From positions 1 to 12,311 of the forward strand of contig JABUUR010000366.1 in NCBI GenBank assembly GCA_021443065.1: a DNA stretch of 12,311 nucleotides. The letters are read 5' to 3'. A model generated the notes under the pieces. It did not search any database and had not been told where the DNA came from. It saw only the letters and a list, made by a program, of their open reading frames with translations. Position numbers and translations under genes: made by a program. Source of the stretch: Fibrobacter sp. (GTDB taxonomy: Bacteria > Fibrobacterota > Fibrobacteria > Fibrobacterales > Fibrobacteraceae). Below are positions 1 to 7,654 of the stretch, one piece after another (position 1 is the stretch's first letter; every line of letters begins with the position of its first letter).

Positions 1-1
1 G

Positions 2-796
2 CTTTTTGAAAAAGACAACTACAAGAGCTATGTCAGCAGAGCGGAAAGCTGGATGACCAATAGAATCAACAACTATGGAGGAAATCCCTACGGTCGCCTG
101 GTTGAAATGGGCAAAAAGGCACAGGAAGTGGGAGTCATCAAGGGCATCCTTCTGCACCAGGGAGAAACCAACAGTGGCCAAAACAACTGGCCCAGCCGCG
201 TCAAGGGTATTTACGAAAATCTGGTCAAGGACCTAGGTTTGGACGCCAACACACCCCTTGTTGCAGGGGAAGTCCATCCCAACGGAACCTGCAGCGGCAT
301 GAACAGCATTATCGGCCAACTGCCCAAGCAGTCCAAGAACTTTTACGTGGCTTCCGCCCAGGGCATTAGCGGCATGCTTCAAGATGGACAGCGCGTTCAC
401 TTTGACGCGGCCGGTTACCGCACCCTGGGAGAACGTTACGCCGAACAAATGCTGAAGGCTCATAGCTCCGCCACCGCCGAGACAAGTTCCTCGAGCGCAA
501 GCCCAGTTTCCAGTTCATCCAGCGACGCGAAATCAAGTTCTTCCAACCAGCTCGAAGCACAGTCTTCCTCGGCAACGCAGGCTATTTTCAAGACACTGAA
601 CGGAGGCGTCACCGACATCAAGGGAGTAAAAGTCTATTCTGCCCTGGGTCAAGAAGTCGAGAGTTTCCAACCGGTAGATAAAAGCTATGCCGAGATTTTG
701 CAGCTTTGCAAGCGTAGACTTTCTGCGGGAAAATACATCGTACGAATCCAGGGAATAAATACTGTAAAAACCATTCCTCTGAACATAAACGATTAA
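2..796 (+). CDS. Secreted carbohydrate acetylesterase, CE6/SASA family, 3' part only
   Basis: The frame is open from the window edge (codon 1 at base 2), so the start and the N-terminal nucleophile Ser motif lie outside; 264 residues are visible. Numbering from the internal Met at 53, HQGE (35-38) and a VHFDAAGYRTLGERYA block (115-130, His116) match the sialate O-acetylesterase/CE6 acetyl xylan esterase family, which removes acetyl groups from xylan. The usual DxxH spacing is not kept: the nearest Asp is five residues before His116 (D111), so the acid may be Glu38 of HQGE. A Ser-rich linker (about 138-175) leads to a C-terminal module (about 185-247: VKVYSALGQEV, then LSAGKYIVRI) that resembles a T9SS type A sorting domain. 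The protein is therefore probably secreted and surface-associated. Family confidence is good; the exact substrate is inferred. Confidence 0.85.
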   Translation, partial: LFEKDNYKSYVSRAESWMTNRINNYGGNPYGRLVEMGKKAQEVGVIKGILLHQGETNSGQNNWPSRVKGIYENLVKDLGLDANTPLVAGEVHPNGTCSGMNSIIGQLPKQSKNFYVASAQGISGMLQDGQRVHFDAAGYRTLGERYAEQMLKAHSSATAETSSSSASPVSSSSSDAKSSSSNQLEAQSSSATQAIFKTLNGGVTDIKGVKVYSALGQEVESFQPVDKSYAEILQLCKRRLSAGKYIVRIQGINTVKTIPLNIND

Positions 797-812
797 TGAG
801 GATGCGAGCGAA

Positions 813-827
813 TGTGACTAAGTCACA
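813..827. other. Perfect palindrome at the convergent gene end
   Basis: TGTGACT and AGTCACA flank a single central A, giving 7-bp arms. It sits in the 26-bp space between the esterase stop and the trmO stop (TGA at 825-823), and its right arm overlaps that stop codon. As RNA it could form a 6-bp stem with a TAA/TTA loop on either strand, but neither side is followed by a T-run. It may be a weak bidirectional terminator or a protein site; the sequence does not decide. Confidence 0.4.
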
Positions 828-1557
828 GTACAATTAAGTCCACGACCGTCAAAACCGAGCCCTGTACCCTGAATTTGACTTCAAAGCCTGCGAACCTGAA
901 ACCGTACACACGTTCTGGATTTTGCTGGTAGGCAGGGCGAGGGTCTTGTTCCAGAATTTCAATGAGGGATTCCAGCTTGTTTCCCACCTGGGCTGCCAAC
1001 GCCTCCGGAAAATCCACCTGCAAAACCTTTTCGCAGGCTTTTTCTGCAAAGCCGCCCAAGGCCTGGGGAATGGAGTCGGCATAGGGCAAGTAGGGCTTGA
1101 TATCTACGATAGGGGTTCCGTCCATAAGGTCGGCGCCGCTGACGACGATCTCGGGGCCTGCGTAATCACCGTCGTTGACGTTCAAACGAATCTCTTCGAT
1201 TTTTACGCAACTCATGGCCACGGGATTGGGACGAAAACTGCTGCGGGTGGCAAAAACGCCCAAACGCTTGTTTCCACCAAGTCTAGGCGGACGGACCGTA
1301 GGGTTCCATTGGTTTTCGCCCAGAGCATCTAGCCTTACATTTTCTGAAAAAATCCAGAGTATCCACAAATGGCTAAAGCCTTCCAGGCCACGCAACGCAT
1401 CGGACATGCGGTACTTGGGTTCAAAACGTATGGACGAACGCAGATTCCTTAAAATTCCCGACTGGCGAGGAATGCCGAATTTATCGGGAAAGTCGCTCTT
1501 GATCTTGGCAACGACCTTGAAATTATACGCAGACGGGGTTTCAACAGAATTTTTCAC
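823..1557 (-). CDS. trmO: tRNA (adenine(37)-N6)-methyltransferase TrmO (TsaA/YaeB family)
   Basis: 244 residues, close to the usual length for the family (about 235 in E. coli). TrmO uses S-adenosylmethionine to methylate t6A at position 37 of some threonine tRNAs in the cytoplasm. Family motifs are in order: SDFPDKFGIPRQSG (21-34), LEGFSHLWILWIFSEN (58-73), PRLGGNKRLGVFATRSSFRPNP (91-112, SAM-binding beta-barrel region), DLMDGTPIVDIKPYLPYAD (143-161), and the C-terminal domain with DPRPAYQ before a beta-rich end. The start is GTG at 1557; an in-frame TAG lies just upstream and the PRQ block must be included, so no other start is likely. No Shine-Dalgarno is seen, and a TATATA box lies 7 nt before the GTG, suggesting a leaderless message. 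It is divergent from putP and convergent with the esterase gene. Confidence 0.93.
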   Translation of the reverse strand: MKNSVETPSAYNFKVVAKIKSDFPDKFGIPRQSGILRNLRSSIRFEPKYRMSDALRGLEGFSHLWILWIFSENVRLDALGENQWNPTVRPPRLGGNKRLGVFATRSSFRPNPVAMSCVKIEEIRLNVNDGDYAGPEIVVSGADLMDGTPIVDIKPYLPYADSIPQALGGFAEKACEKVLQVDFPEALAAQVGNKLESLIEILEQDPRPAYQQNPERVYGFRFAGFEVKFRVQGSVLTVVDLIVL

Positions 1558-1562
1558 AAAGG

Positions 1563-1570
1563 ACTATATA
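1563..1570 (-). promoter_or_regulatory. Candidate -10 element of trmO
   Basis: On the minus strand TATATAGT lies directly upstream of the GTG start, leaving only 5-7 nt. If it is used, transcription would begin at or very near the start codon. No convincing -35 hexamer is seen at the expected distance, so the call is tentative. Confidence 0.35.
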
Positions 1571-1583
1571 GAAAAATTTCTAT
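1568..1583. promoter_or_regulatory. 16-bp operator-like palindrome between trmO and putP
   Basis: ATAGAAA, a 2-bp AA spacer and TTTCTAT form perfect 7-bp inverted arms. It lies in the 96-bp divergent spacer and overlaps the trmO -10 candidate, a suitable place for a regulator acting on trmO, putP or both. No known factor is assigned. A palindrome of the same 7-2-7 architecture but different sequence lies before the lipoprotein gene. Confidence 0.35.
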
Positions 1584-1608
1584 CTTCGTCCCGGAATTAA
1601 TTAACCGA

Positions 1609-1633
1609 GGCGGTTTATTTTACAAAAACCGCC
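1609..1633 (+). promoter_or_regulatory. Hairpin in the putP leader
   Basis: GGCGGTTT (1609-1616) and AAACCGCC (1626-1633) form a perfect 8-bp stem with a 9-nt AT-rich loop, ending 10 nt before the putP ribosome binding site (GAAGAGGAA, 1642-1650). There is no following T-run, so it is not an intrinsic terminator. It could stabilise the message, modulate translation or be an operator. Confidence 0.45.
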
Positions 1634-1653
1634 CTAACAACGAAGAGGAACAA

Positions 1654-3207
1654 ATGACTATAGCGGTCTTTATTCTTTACCTTTTGATGATGCTGGGCAT
1701 CGGTGCCTATTTCTCCAGAAAGGCCAACAGCCTTAACGCCTACTACCTGGGCGACCGCGGCATGAACAAGTGGGTGGTGGCCATGTCCGCCCAGGCCTCC
1801 GACATGAGCGGCTGGATGCTCATGGGACTCCCCGGGGCAATCTACCTCAGCGGTTTTTCCGAGGCATGGATCGGCATCGGCCTTGTGATCGGAACCTATT
1901 TCAACTGGAAAATCGTCGGGCGCCGCCTGCGCAAGTATTCCCATTTCTGTGGTGACTCCATTACCTTGCCCGATTTTCTTTCTAACCGTTTCCGCGACAA
2001 GAAAGGCATCATCCGCGTTATCGCCTCGTTCTTCATTCTGGCATTCTTCCTGTTCTACACTGTTTCTGGATTCGTGGCAAGTGCAAAGCTGTTCGGAACC
2101 ATCTTCGGCCTGGATTACACTACCGGCCTGATTATCGGAGCCTTGGTGGTGGTGAGCTACACCTTCATGGGCGGTTTCTTTGCCGTATGCTGGACCGACT
2201 TTGTACAGGCAACCATGATGCTCCTGGCCGTTCTTGTGATTCCAACCATCATCTGCGTGCAAGGCGGCGGATTTGCAGCCACCATGGATGCGGTAAACGC
2301 ACAGAACCCCTACCTCATGAACCTGTTTACCAACGCCTCCACCGGCAAGTCCATCGGTTTCATTTCTCTGATTTCCAGCCTGGCCTGGGGCCTTGGCTAT
2401 TTCGGCATGCCCCACATTCTCGTTCGCTTCATGTCCATCAAGAATGCCGAAGAAATCAAGCATTCACGCCGCATTGCCATGACCTGGGTCATTATCTGCC
2501 TTGGCGCTGTCGTTATGATCGGTCTCTTGGGACGTTACTACATTAGCGCAAACGGCATCACCCTGGACGACCCCGAACGCATTTTCATGGTACTTTGCCA
2601 GGCACTTTGCCACCCTGCAGTGGCCGCAATCCTAATGGCAGCGATCCTTGCAGCCATCATGAGTACCGCCGACTCCCAGCTTCTGGTTTCTGCCTCCGCT
2701 TTCAGCAACGACATGTACAAGCACCTGTTCCGCAAGAATGCCTCCAACAAGGAACTCATGTGGGTAAGCCGCATTGTGGTGGCCGTCATCGCCATCATCG
2801 CAGTTCTTGTTGCGCTCCAGGGCGCACCCTCTGCCGACGGAGTCAAGCAGGGCAAGAGTTTCCTGGATGTGGTCATGAGCCTGGTCAGCTTTGCATGGGG
2901 CGGCTTTGGCGCAACATTTGGCCCGCTGGTACTGCTGGCCCTGTTCTGGAAACGCACCACGCTGCCTGCTGCCATTTCTGGCATGCTGGTAGGCGGTATC
3001 ACCACCTTCGTCTGGAAGTTCTACCTATCTGGCCTGAGCGGTGAAATTTTCCAGATTTACGAGCTGGTTCCCGGTTTCTTGTTCAGTTTTGCAACCATCG
3101 TGATTGTAAGCCTTTTGACCAAGGCTCCTTCCAAGGAAATCCAGGACGAGTTTGACGCGGTGGAACACACCCGACTTTCCGACATGAACTTGCAACAGAA
3201 AGTATAA
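1654..3207 (+). CDS. putP: Sodium/proline symporter PutP (SSS family)
   Basis: 517 residues against about 502 in E. coli PutP. It is an inner-membrane protein that imports proline with Na+. About 12-13 hydrophobic segments cover the protein. Signature stretches match PutP: ASDMSGWMLMGLPGAIYLSG (48-67, with D50 and S52 equivalent to E. coli D55 and S57 at the Na+/proline site), GLVIGTYFNWK (76-86), ITLPDFLSNRF (103-113), and AAIMSTADSQLLVSASAF (333-350, S337/T338 equivalent to the Na2-site Ser340/Thr341). The start has a good ribosome binding site, AGAGG ending 5 nt before ATG. It stands alone as a single gene with its own leader hairpin and terminator. Proline specificity rests on close motif agreement; another SSS solute is less likely. 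Confidence 0.93.
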   Translation: MTIAVFILYLLMMLGIGAYFSRKANSLNAYYLGDRGMNKWVVAMSAQASDMSGWMLMGLPGAIYLSGFSEAWIGIGLVIGTYFNWKIVGRRLRKYSHFCGDSITLPDFLSNRFRDKKGIIRVIASFFILAFFLFYTVSGFVASAKLFGTIFGLDYTTGLIIGALVVVSYTFMGGFFAVCWTDFVQATMMLLAVLVIPTIICVQGGGFAATMDAVNAQNPYLMNLFTNASTGKSIGFISLISSLAWGLGYFGMPHILVRFMSIKNAEEIKHSRRIAMTWVIICLGAVVMIGLLGRYYISANGITLDDPERIFMVLCQALCHPAVAAILMAAILAAIMSTADSQLLVSASAFSNDMYKHLFRKNASNKELMWVSRIVVAVIAIIAVLVALQGAPSADGVKQGKSFLDVVMSLVSFAWGGFGATFGPLVLLALFWKRTTLPAAISGMLVGGITTFVWKFYLSGLSGEIFQIYELVPGFLFSFATIVIVSLLTKAPSKEIQDEFDAVEHTRLSDMNLQQKV

Positions 3208-3229
3208 TCTTCATCAATGCATCGTCGAT

Positions 3230-3285
3230 TCCGGCAAAAAGGCCGGATTCGTCGGAATTTCCGGACCTTCGGGCCCGGATTTTTT
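3230..3285 (+). terminator. Intrinsic terminator of putP with preceding hairpin
   Basis: TCCGGACC (3260-3267), a TTCG loop and GGCCCGGA (3272-3279) form an 8-bp stem with one A-C mismatch, followed by six T (3280-3285). A smaller hairpin, TCCGGC (3230-3235) with GCCGGA (3242-3247), precedes it. The T-run favours the plus strand (putP). The stop codon of the convergent transglutaminase gene (3284-3286) overlaps the T-run, so minus-strand transcripts would also pass through the stems. Confidence 0.8.
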
Positions 3286-5317
3286 ATTTACGCCAGCGGT
3301 GGTTTTCGTATTCCTGCAAAACCTTCAGCAATTCAAGAATGTGTCTCTTTTGTTGTCCATTATGCTTTTCGTTTTGATCTTGGGATTTTGGATTGGCCCT
3401 ATTCCTTTGAACCGCGAGGGTTTGAACGCGCTTTGTAAAGGAACTCACCGTTTCTCCGGATCCGCGATGGAATCCATATCGATTCAATTCCCTTTCGGCC
3501 TTGTCCAATTCTTTTATCCAGCGTTCTGCGTTCTCTGAGGTGCATATAACGTTCTTTACTCGATTCTTTAGAACTTCTCGAATTTTAAAGAGCGTAAAGA
3601 GTGCCACCAAGAAACCTAGAAGAGCATAAAGGATTCCGCTATCCAGGAACTTCTGGGTATAGCTCTGCCAACCGTCTACGGTACGGCGCCACTCCCCCTC
3701 CTTGAGAAAATGCATAAGGCGGGCAAAGCGGCCGCGAACACCTTCCCATTTGTCGCTGAACCAGTTGGGCTCAATTTCTTCGGGAATCATTGCAGGAGGA
3801 GTGGGGTCAAAAATTACCCAGCGGCCATCCACAAAGGCTTCTACCCAGGCATGGGAATTCCTGCGACGGAACACGGCGTAAGGCCTGCCCTCAACCACCT
3901 GCGGATTAACAAAGCCTGTTACGTAGCGGGCCGGAATGCCTACGCTACGCAGAGCAAGCGTAGACAAAGAGGCGTAGTATTCGCAAAAGCCCTGTCTTGT
4001 ATTCCAAAACACCCGTAGGCGATCCTCCAAGAATCTTTTTTCCCCAATAGATTTACGTACAACCTTTTGAACACGCAAGGAGTAGGTAAAATTATCCTTG
4101 AAATAGGCAAGAATCCGCTGTAGGTTTTCTGAATCATCGTGAATGGAATCAGATCCTTTGGGAACAAGGCCCATGGCACTTACCACGGTATCCATCAGGG
4201 ACTCGTACTGGCGGCCAACTAGCAAGTCCCGTTCTGTATAAGCGGTGAGGGAATCCGGCAATGAACAAGAATCACAAACAAAATAATGCCAGTCGGAACG
4301 TTTTCCGTTTCCGTCCAGTCCGCTAACCATGCCGCCCGAAAAGTATTGGAGAGAATCAACATCCTTGACGGCATAGCCCACGGCACCGTAAGGTGCAAAC
4401 AGAAAACCAAAATTTTCAAGCGTAGACTGCACCCAAATCTGACGGAGGGAATTATTCGCCGAACGCGTCACCGAATCGGAGGTTTCAAAGACGGCATAGT
4501 CCACCTGGTAGTAGTCCGGAGTCAACGTCCTTGCAGGGTTTGCAGGAAGTTTCCATATTCCCGCTACATATTTTTCGTAACTGGCCGCCTTAAAGTATTT
4601 AGGGGCTAGTGTGTCCCAAACCCGGAGGACGACTTGATCATTGTAGCGGCCATCGTAGTTGCTGCTGAAACTGCCCAAGGCGGCCACAGGATCAAAGCCC
4701 ATGATTCGCTCACGCTGGTAATAATCCTGGGCCATACGCTCGCCACCCCCGAAATGATGAGCCCGCCAATAGCGCCACCCGCCATAGGAAATTCCGCCGA
4801 GAATCGCAATGAGCAATACGAAGAAAAGATACTTGTACCAAGAAGTTCCTCGACGGCTATAGGCGAACAAGGCTAGCAACAAACCCGCCAATCCTACAGG
4901 AGCCCAACCTTTGGGGATTGAATATAAACTAAACAACAAGGAAGCCATTCCGTCAAAGGCGACAAAGACCTCAAAGCCACCATTACCACGGCTGCGTTCC
5001 TGGAGCGCTGTCAAAAAAAGCAAATACAACCCCGGCAAAAAAATCATCAGAGGGTTTACACCATTTTCTACGCCGGGGGTAATCACCCAGTAAAGAGCTA
5101 AGGGCAAAATGGCCCCGTAGGCCAAGGATTTTTTATACTTGGGGCGCTTTTGAAAATCTCGGCGTTTGGTTCCGTTCAAAAAGCCTATGACTCCAAAATA
5201 TACGGTAAACAAAATTCCCAGCCAAGTCATGCCAAAGGTATGGCCCAGGTTGAAGGATGCACACATCAAGAAAAGAATCTTTGCAACATAGCGGATGTCT
5301 ACAATTTCTTTTTTCAT
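3284..5317 (-). CDS. TgpA-like membrane-bound transglutaminase-fold protein
   Basis: 677 residues. About seven hydrophobic segments occupy residues 10-178, followed by an extracytoplasmic region with a transglutaminase core: Cys445 in TRQGFCEYYAS, His489 in NSHAWVEAF and Asp504 in FDPTPP, so the catalytic triad is intact. A further membrane segment lies at about 561-578, and a basic cytoplasmic tail (580-677) contains GETVSSFTKRV, reminiscent of DUF4129. This order (membrane block, core, membrane helix, tail) is that of Pseudomonas TgpA. The ATG overlaps the stop of the DUF58 gene by 4 bases (ATGA), indicating translational coupling. It is the last gene of the MoxR-DUF58-TgpA operon. The family's natural substrate is not settled; a role in the cell envelope is inferred. 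Fold assignment is sure, reaction less so. Confidence 0.9.
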   Translation of the reverse strand: MKKEIVDIRYVAKILFLMCASFNLGHTFGMTWLGILFTVYFGVIGFLNGTKRRDFQKRPKYKKSLAYGAILPLALYWVITPGVENGVNPLMIFLPGLYLLFLTALQERSRGNGGFEVFVAFDGMASLLFSLYSIPKGWAPVGLAGLLLALFAYSRRGTSWYKYLFFVLLIAILGGISYGGWRYWRAHHFGGGERMAQDYYQRERIMGFDPVAALGSFSSNYDGRYNDQVVLRVWDTLAPKYFKAASYEKYVAGIWKLPANPARTLTPDYYQVDYAVFETSDSVTRSANNSLRQIWVQSTLENFGFLFAPYGAVGYAVKDVDSLQYFSGGMVSGLDGNGKRSDWHYFVCDSCSLPDSLTAYTERDLLVGRQYESLMDTVVSAMGLVPKGSDSIHDDSENLQRILAYFKDNFTYSLRVQKVVRKSIGEKRFLEDRLRVFWNTRQGFCEYYASLSTLALRSVGIPARYVTGFVNPQVVEGRPYAVFRRRNSHAWVEAFVDGRWVIFDPTPPAMIPEEIEPNWFSDKWEGVRGRFARLMHFLKEGEWRRTVDGWQSYTQKFLDSGILYALLGFLVALFTLFKIREVLKNRVKNVICTSENAERWIKELDKAERELNRYGFHRGSGETVSSFTKRVQTLAVQRNRANPKSQDQNEKHNGQQKRHILELLKVLQEYENHRWRK

Positions 5318-6633
5318 AAAGACACCCCGCCAGAAAAACGAGAATCTACATAAAGTATATCATGGGAACCCGTTAGCATTTTTTCATTGGAATTTTTGGT
5401 ACGGCCAACCACAATGTGCTTGTGGACCAAAGGTTCTTCTTTTTCAAACAAGCCCACCCGAAGGACAGGATCCATGGGGCGAGCCGCAGGAGACCAAGGG
5501 CAGGGCTTTTTTGCAGATATTAAATTTGCAGCAGGGATTCTGGACAAGGCATCCAAAAGATTGCGGCGGCGTTCATTCAAAGCGGCTCCGTGGCCAGCCA
5601 GGGGAATTTCTTCGTCATCAATAAAGAAACGCCCCAAGATGTTTCTTTCTAGTAGCCACAGGGCTATTCCGGCGGTCAAGCGGATGGCGGGCTCCAAGTG
5701 CTTACGTTCTGCAAAGGAGGGGGCTATGGTATCTAGCACGAGAACGGCACCTGCGCCCCGCTCCGCCTCGAATTCCTTGGTGAAGGGGCGGCCATAACGG
5801 GCGAAGGCCTTATGGTGCAAATCCCGCAAGGCATCGCCTTCGCGATACTCCCGAAGGCCAATGAAATTCAACCCGCGGGATATGCTTGGCATAAGCAAGG
5901 GGGCAAAAGACATTCCGCTGGGTCCGGCAGTCAAGAAAGGGAACTCCCCCACTTTTACAGGGCGTGGATGAACCAGAAGCTCTACCGTGCCTTGAAAAGT
6001 AAAAGGCCATTTCATAAGCCCCATGATTTCGGGAACATCCACCGCCACCTTTTTCAAGAGGTAAGCCCCGCGATTCCTGGTTTTAATTTCGCATTCCAGT
6101 TTCTTGAAACCTTGGGCTTTTGAAATTTGGGTAAAGTCAAAAGACGTACATTTAAGGCTTGGGTCCATTCGATAGGAGGCCAACTGGACGGAATCTAGAC
6201 GCTCATTATTCAACCTTTTTAAAAGGCCTTTGCGGCTTGCAATCTTTTTGAGTTTTTTTGCAGAACGCCTCTTGCCCGAGGCGTTCAACGCGTCGTCGGA
6301 GCCTACGGCAACATCCGCATAAACCCTTGCAACATCGCCTTCGTAGACGGGTGCTACAGTCACATTCTCGATGGAAACATAATTCAACTTGCAGGCGGTA
6401 AACAAAGAGAGGATCATCCCTAAAAAAAGGAGAAAATCCAATCCGCAAAATATCCATGCCGCCCAAAATCCAGGTACCATGCCCAACACCATGGAAAGGG
6501 GTAGCAACGCAGCCGCCGCATGGCCTGCCGGGGTGAAATACTCTTGCCACAAGTAGTAAATACGCATCAGGATTCCCTCACGGCGAGGAGCCCGAGGGAC
6601 GCTGTTTACAAACCATGAAAAAAACTTTTTCAA
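5314..6633 (-). CDS. DUF58 domain protein, partner of MoxR
   Basis: 439 residues if TTG at 6633 is the start; GGTGA lies 7 nt upstream of it. An alternative is ATG at 6567 (Met23), which has GAGGG about 7-8 nt upstream. Two membrane segments (about 36-55 and 57-80) are followed by a beta-rich region and the DUF58 core: FIGLREYREGDALRDLHHKAFARYG (257-281), FTKEFEAERG (284-293) and VLVLDT (298-302), the last leading into a von Willebrand A-like fold whose metal-site motif is degenerate (DTIAPS rather than DxSxS). A lysine/arginine-rich stretch (121-145) is inserted in the first half. DUF58 proteins usually sit beside MoxR ATPases and membrane transglutaminases, as here. It follows the MoxR gene after 24 bp and overlaps the TgpA gene. 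Confidence 0.88.
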   Translation of the reverse strand: MKKFFSWFVNSVPRAPRREGILMRIYYLWQEYFTPAGHAAAALLPLSMVLGMVPGFWAAWIFCGLDFLLFLGMILSLFTACKLNYVSIENVTVAPVYEGDVARVYADVAVGSDDALNASGKRRSAKKLKKIASRKGLLKRLNNERLDSVQLASYRMDPSLKCTSFDFTQISKAQGFKKLECEIKTRNRGAYLLKKVAVDVPEIMGLMKWPFTFQGTVELLVHPRPVKVGEFPFLTAGPSGMSFAPLLMPSISRGLNFIGLREYREGDALRDLHHKAFARYGRPFTKEFEAERGAGAVLVLDTIAPSFAERKHLEPAIRLTAGIALWLLERNILGRFFIDDEEIPLAGHGAALNERRRNLLDALSRIPAANLISAKKPCPWSPAARPMDPVLRVGLFEKEEPLVHKHIVVGRTKNSNEKMLTGSHDILYVDSRFSGGVSL

Positions 6634-6657
6634 AGGAGTTTCACCGCTTGATTCGGG

Positions 6658-7569
6658 TTACCTGGGGACGTTTACTTTTTTCAAGATACCTTGCAAGATG
6701 TTGCGAGACGCCAAAGGATTTGCACTGTCCTTTGCGAACACGCGATGTTCCATAACCGGAAAGAACACCCGCTGGATGTCATCGGGATTGACGAAATCAC
6801 GACCGTTCATATATGCGCAGGATTGAGCCATTCGGATCAGGTTAAGACCTGCCCGAGGGCTTGCCGCCAAACGTACACCGCCATCGTTTCGAGTCGCCTG
6901 CACCAGGGACACCACGTAACGTTCCAAGGATTCGTCCACATGGATTTTTACCACCTGACGACGAGCCTTCAGAATTTCGTCGGGGCTCGTCACCGCGGAA
7001 ACCTTGTCGATGGGGTGGCTTTCGCGGTGGGCCCGCAAAATATCAAGTTCTGTTTCCGCCGTAGGATACCCCACGGCGATTCTTACCATAAAGCGGTCCA
7101 TTTGTGCTTCGGGCAGCGGGAACACCCCATGAAATTCCACCGGATTTTCAGTCGCAAGCACCATAAATAACGCAGGCAAAGTGTGGCGTTCCCCTTCGAG
7201 GGAGACCTGACGTTCTTCCATGGCTTCCAGCAGGGCGCTCTGGGTTCGGGGTGACGCACGATTGATTTCGTCTGCCAAAAGAATCTGTGTGAACACAGGG
7301 CCTTTCTTGATGTCGAACTCCCCCGTCTTTGCATTATAGACTGCACCACCGGTCACATCTGCAGGGAGCAAATCCGGCGTAAACTGGATTCGGGCAAAAT
7401 CTGCGCCCACAGCAGCAGCAAGAGCCTTGCTCAAGGTGGTTTTCCCGGTTCCGGGAACATCTTCGACGAGCACGTGGCCATCGGCTAAAAGAGCCATGAG
7501 CAAAAGTTCGACAATTTCGTTCTTACCTAAAAGAACCTTATTCAACGCGGTAGTTAAGGATTTAATCAT
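6658..7569 (-). CDS. MoxR-family AAA+ ATPase
   Basis: 303 residues, usual for the family. Motifs: Walker A GTGKTT (40-45) within VLVEDVPGTGKTTLSKAL, Walker B LLADE (97-101) followed by INRASPRTQSALLEAMEERQ, sensor 1 Asn142 in ATENPVEFHGVFPLPEAQMDRF, and the arginine-finger region around Arg159. MoxR proteins are ATP-driven chaperone-like machines that act on von Willebrand A or DUF58 partners, often in envelope or metal-insertion processes. It is the first gene of a three-gene operon. The ATG at 7569 has no visible ribosome binding site but a -10-like TATATT begins only 6 nt upstream, so translation may be leaderless. All key ATPase residues are present. Confidence 0.95.
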   Translation of the reverse strand: MIKSLTTALNKVLLGKNEIVELLLMALLADGHVLVEDVPGTGKTTLSKALAAAVGADFARIQFTPDLLPADVTGGAVYNAKTGEFDIKKGPVFTQILLADEINRASPRTQSALLEAMEERQVSLEGERHTLPALFMVLATENPVEFHGVFPLPEAQMDRFMVRIAVGYPTAETELDILRAHRESHPIDKVSAVTSPDEILKARRQVVKIHVDESLERYVVSLVQATRNDGGVRLAASPRAGLNLIRMAQSCAYMNGRDFVNPDDIQRVFFPVMEHRVFAKDSANPLASRNILQGILKKVNVPR

Positions 7570-7575
7570 GCTGTA

Positions 7576-7605
7576 AATATATATTTAAAAGAGGAAAGAC
7601 GACAA
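7576..7605 (-). promoter_or_regulatory. Candidate promoter of the MoxR operon
   Basis: On the minus strand TTGTCG (7605-7600) and TATATT (7581-7576) are 18 nt apart. The -10 ends 6 nt before the ATG, which would place transcription start at about the first codon. The -35 agrees with the sigma-70 consensus at four of six bases and the -10 at five of six. Fibrobacterota promoters may differ from this model. Confidence 0.4.
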
Positions 7606-7654
7606 ATTACGAAGGCGAGTACCGCGGTGAACCTTTGGGGAGGGATTGGGCTAG

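Noticed and set aside
813..827. CRP/FNR-type binding site
   Set aside because: The central spacing is five instead of six bases for CRP and the site lies between two gene ends rather than before a promoter.
922..1332. Plus-strand open frame of 136 codons inside trmO
   Set aside because: It lies antisense to a clear TrmO protein, has no family motif and no ribosome binding site; it is a shadow frame.
2538..3005. Minus-strand open frame of 155 codons inside putP, and the longer one at 1615-2463
   Set aside because: Both mirror the PutP codons, with composition typical of antisense frames (His/Gly-rich or Met/Ala/Arg-rich) and no domain.
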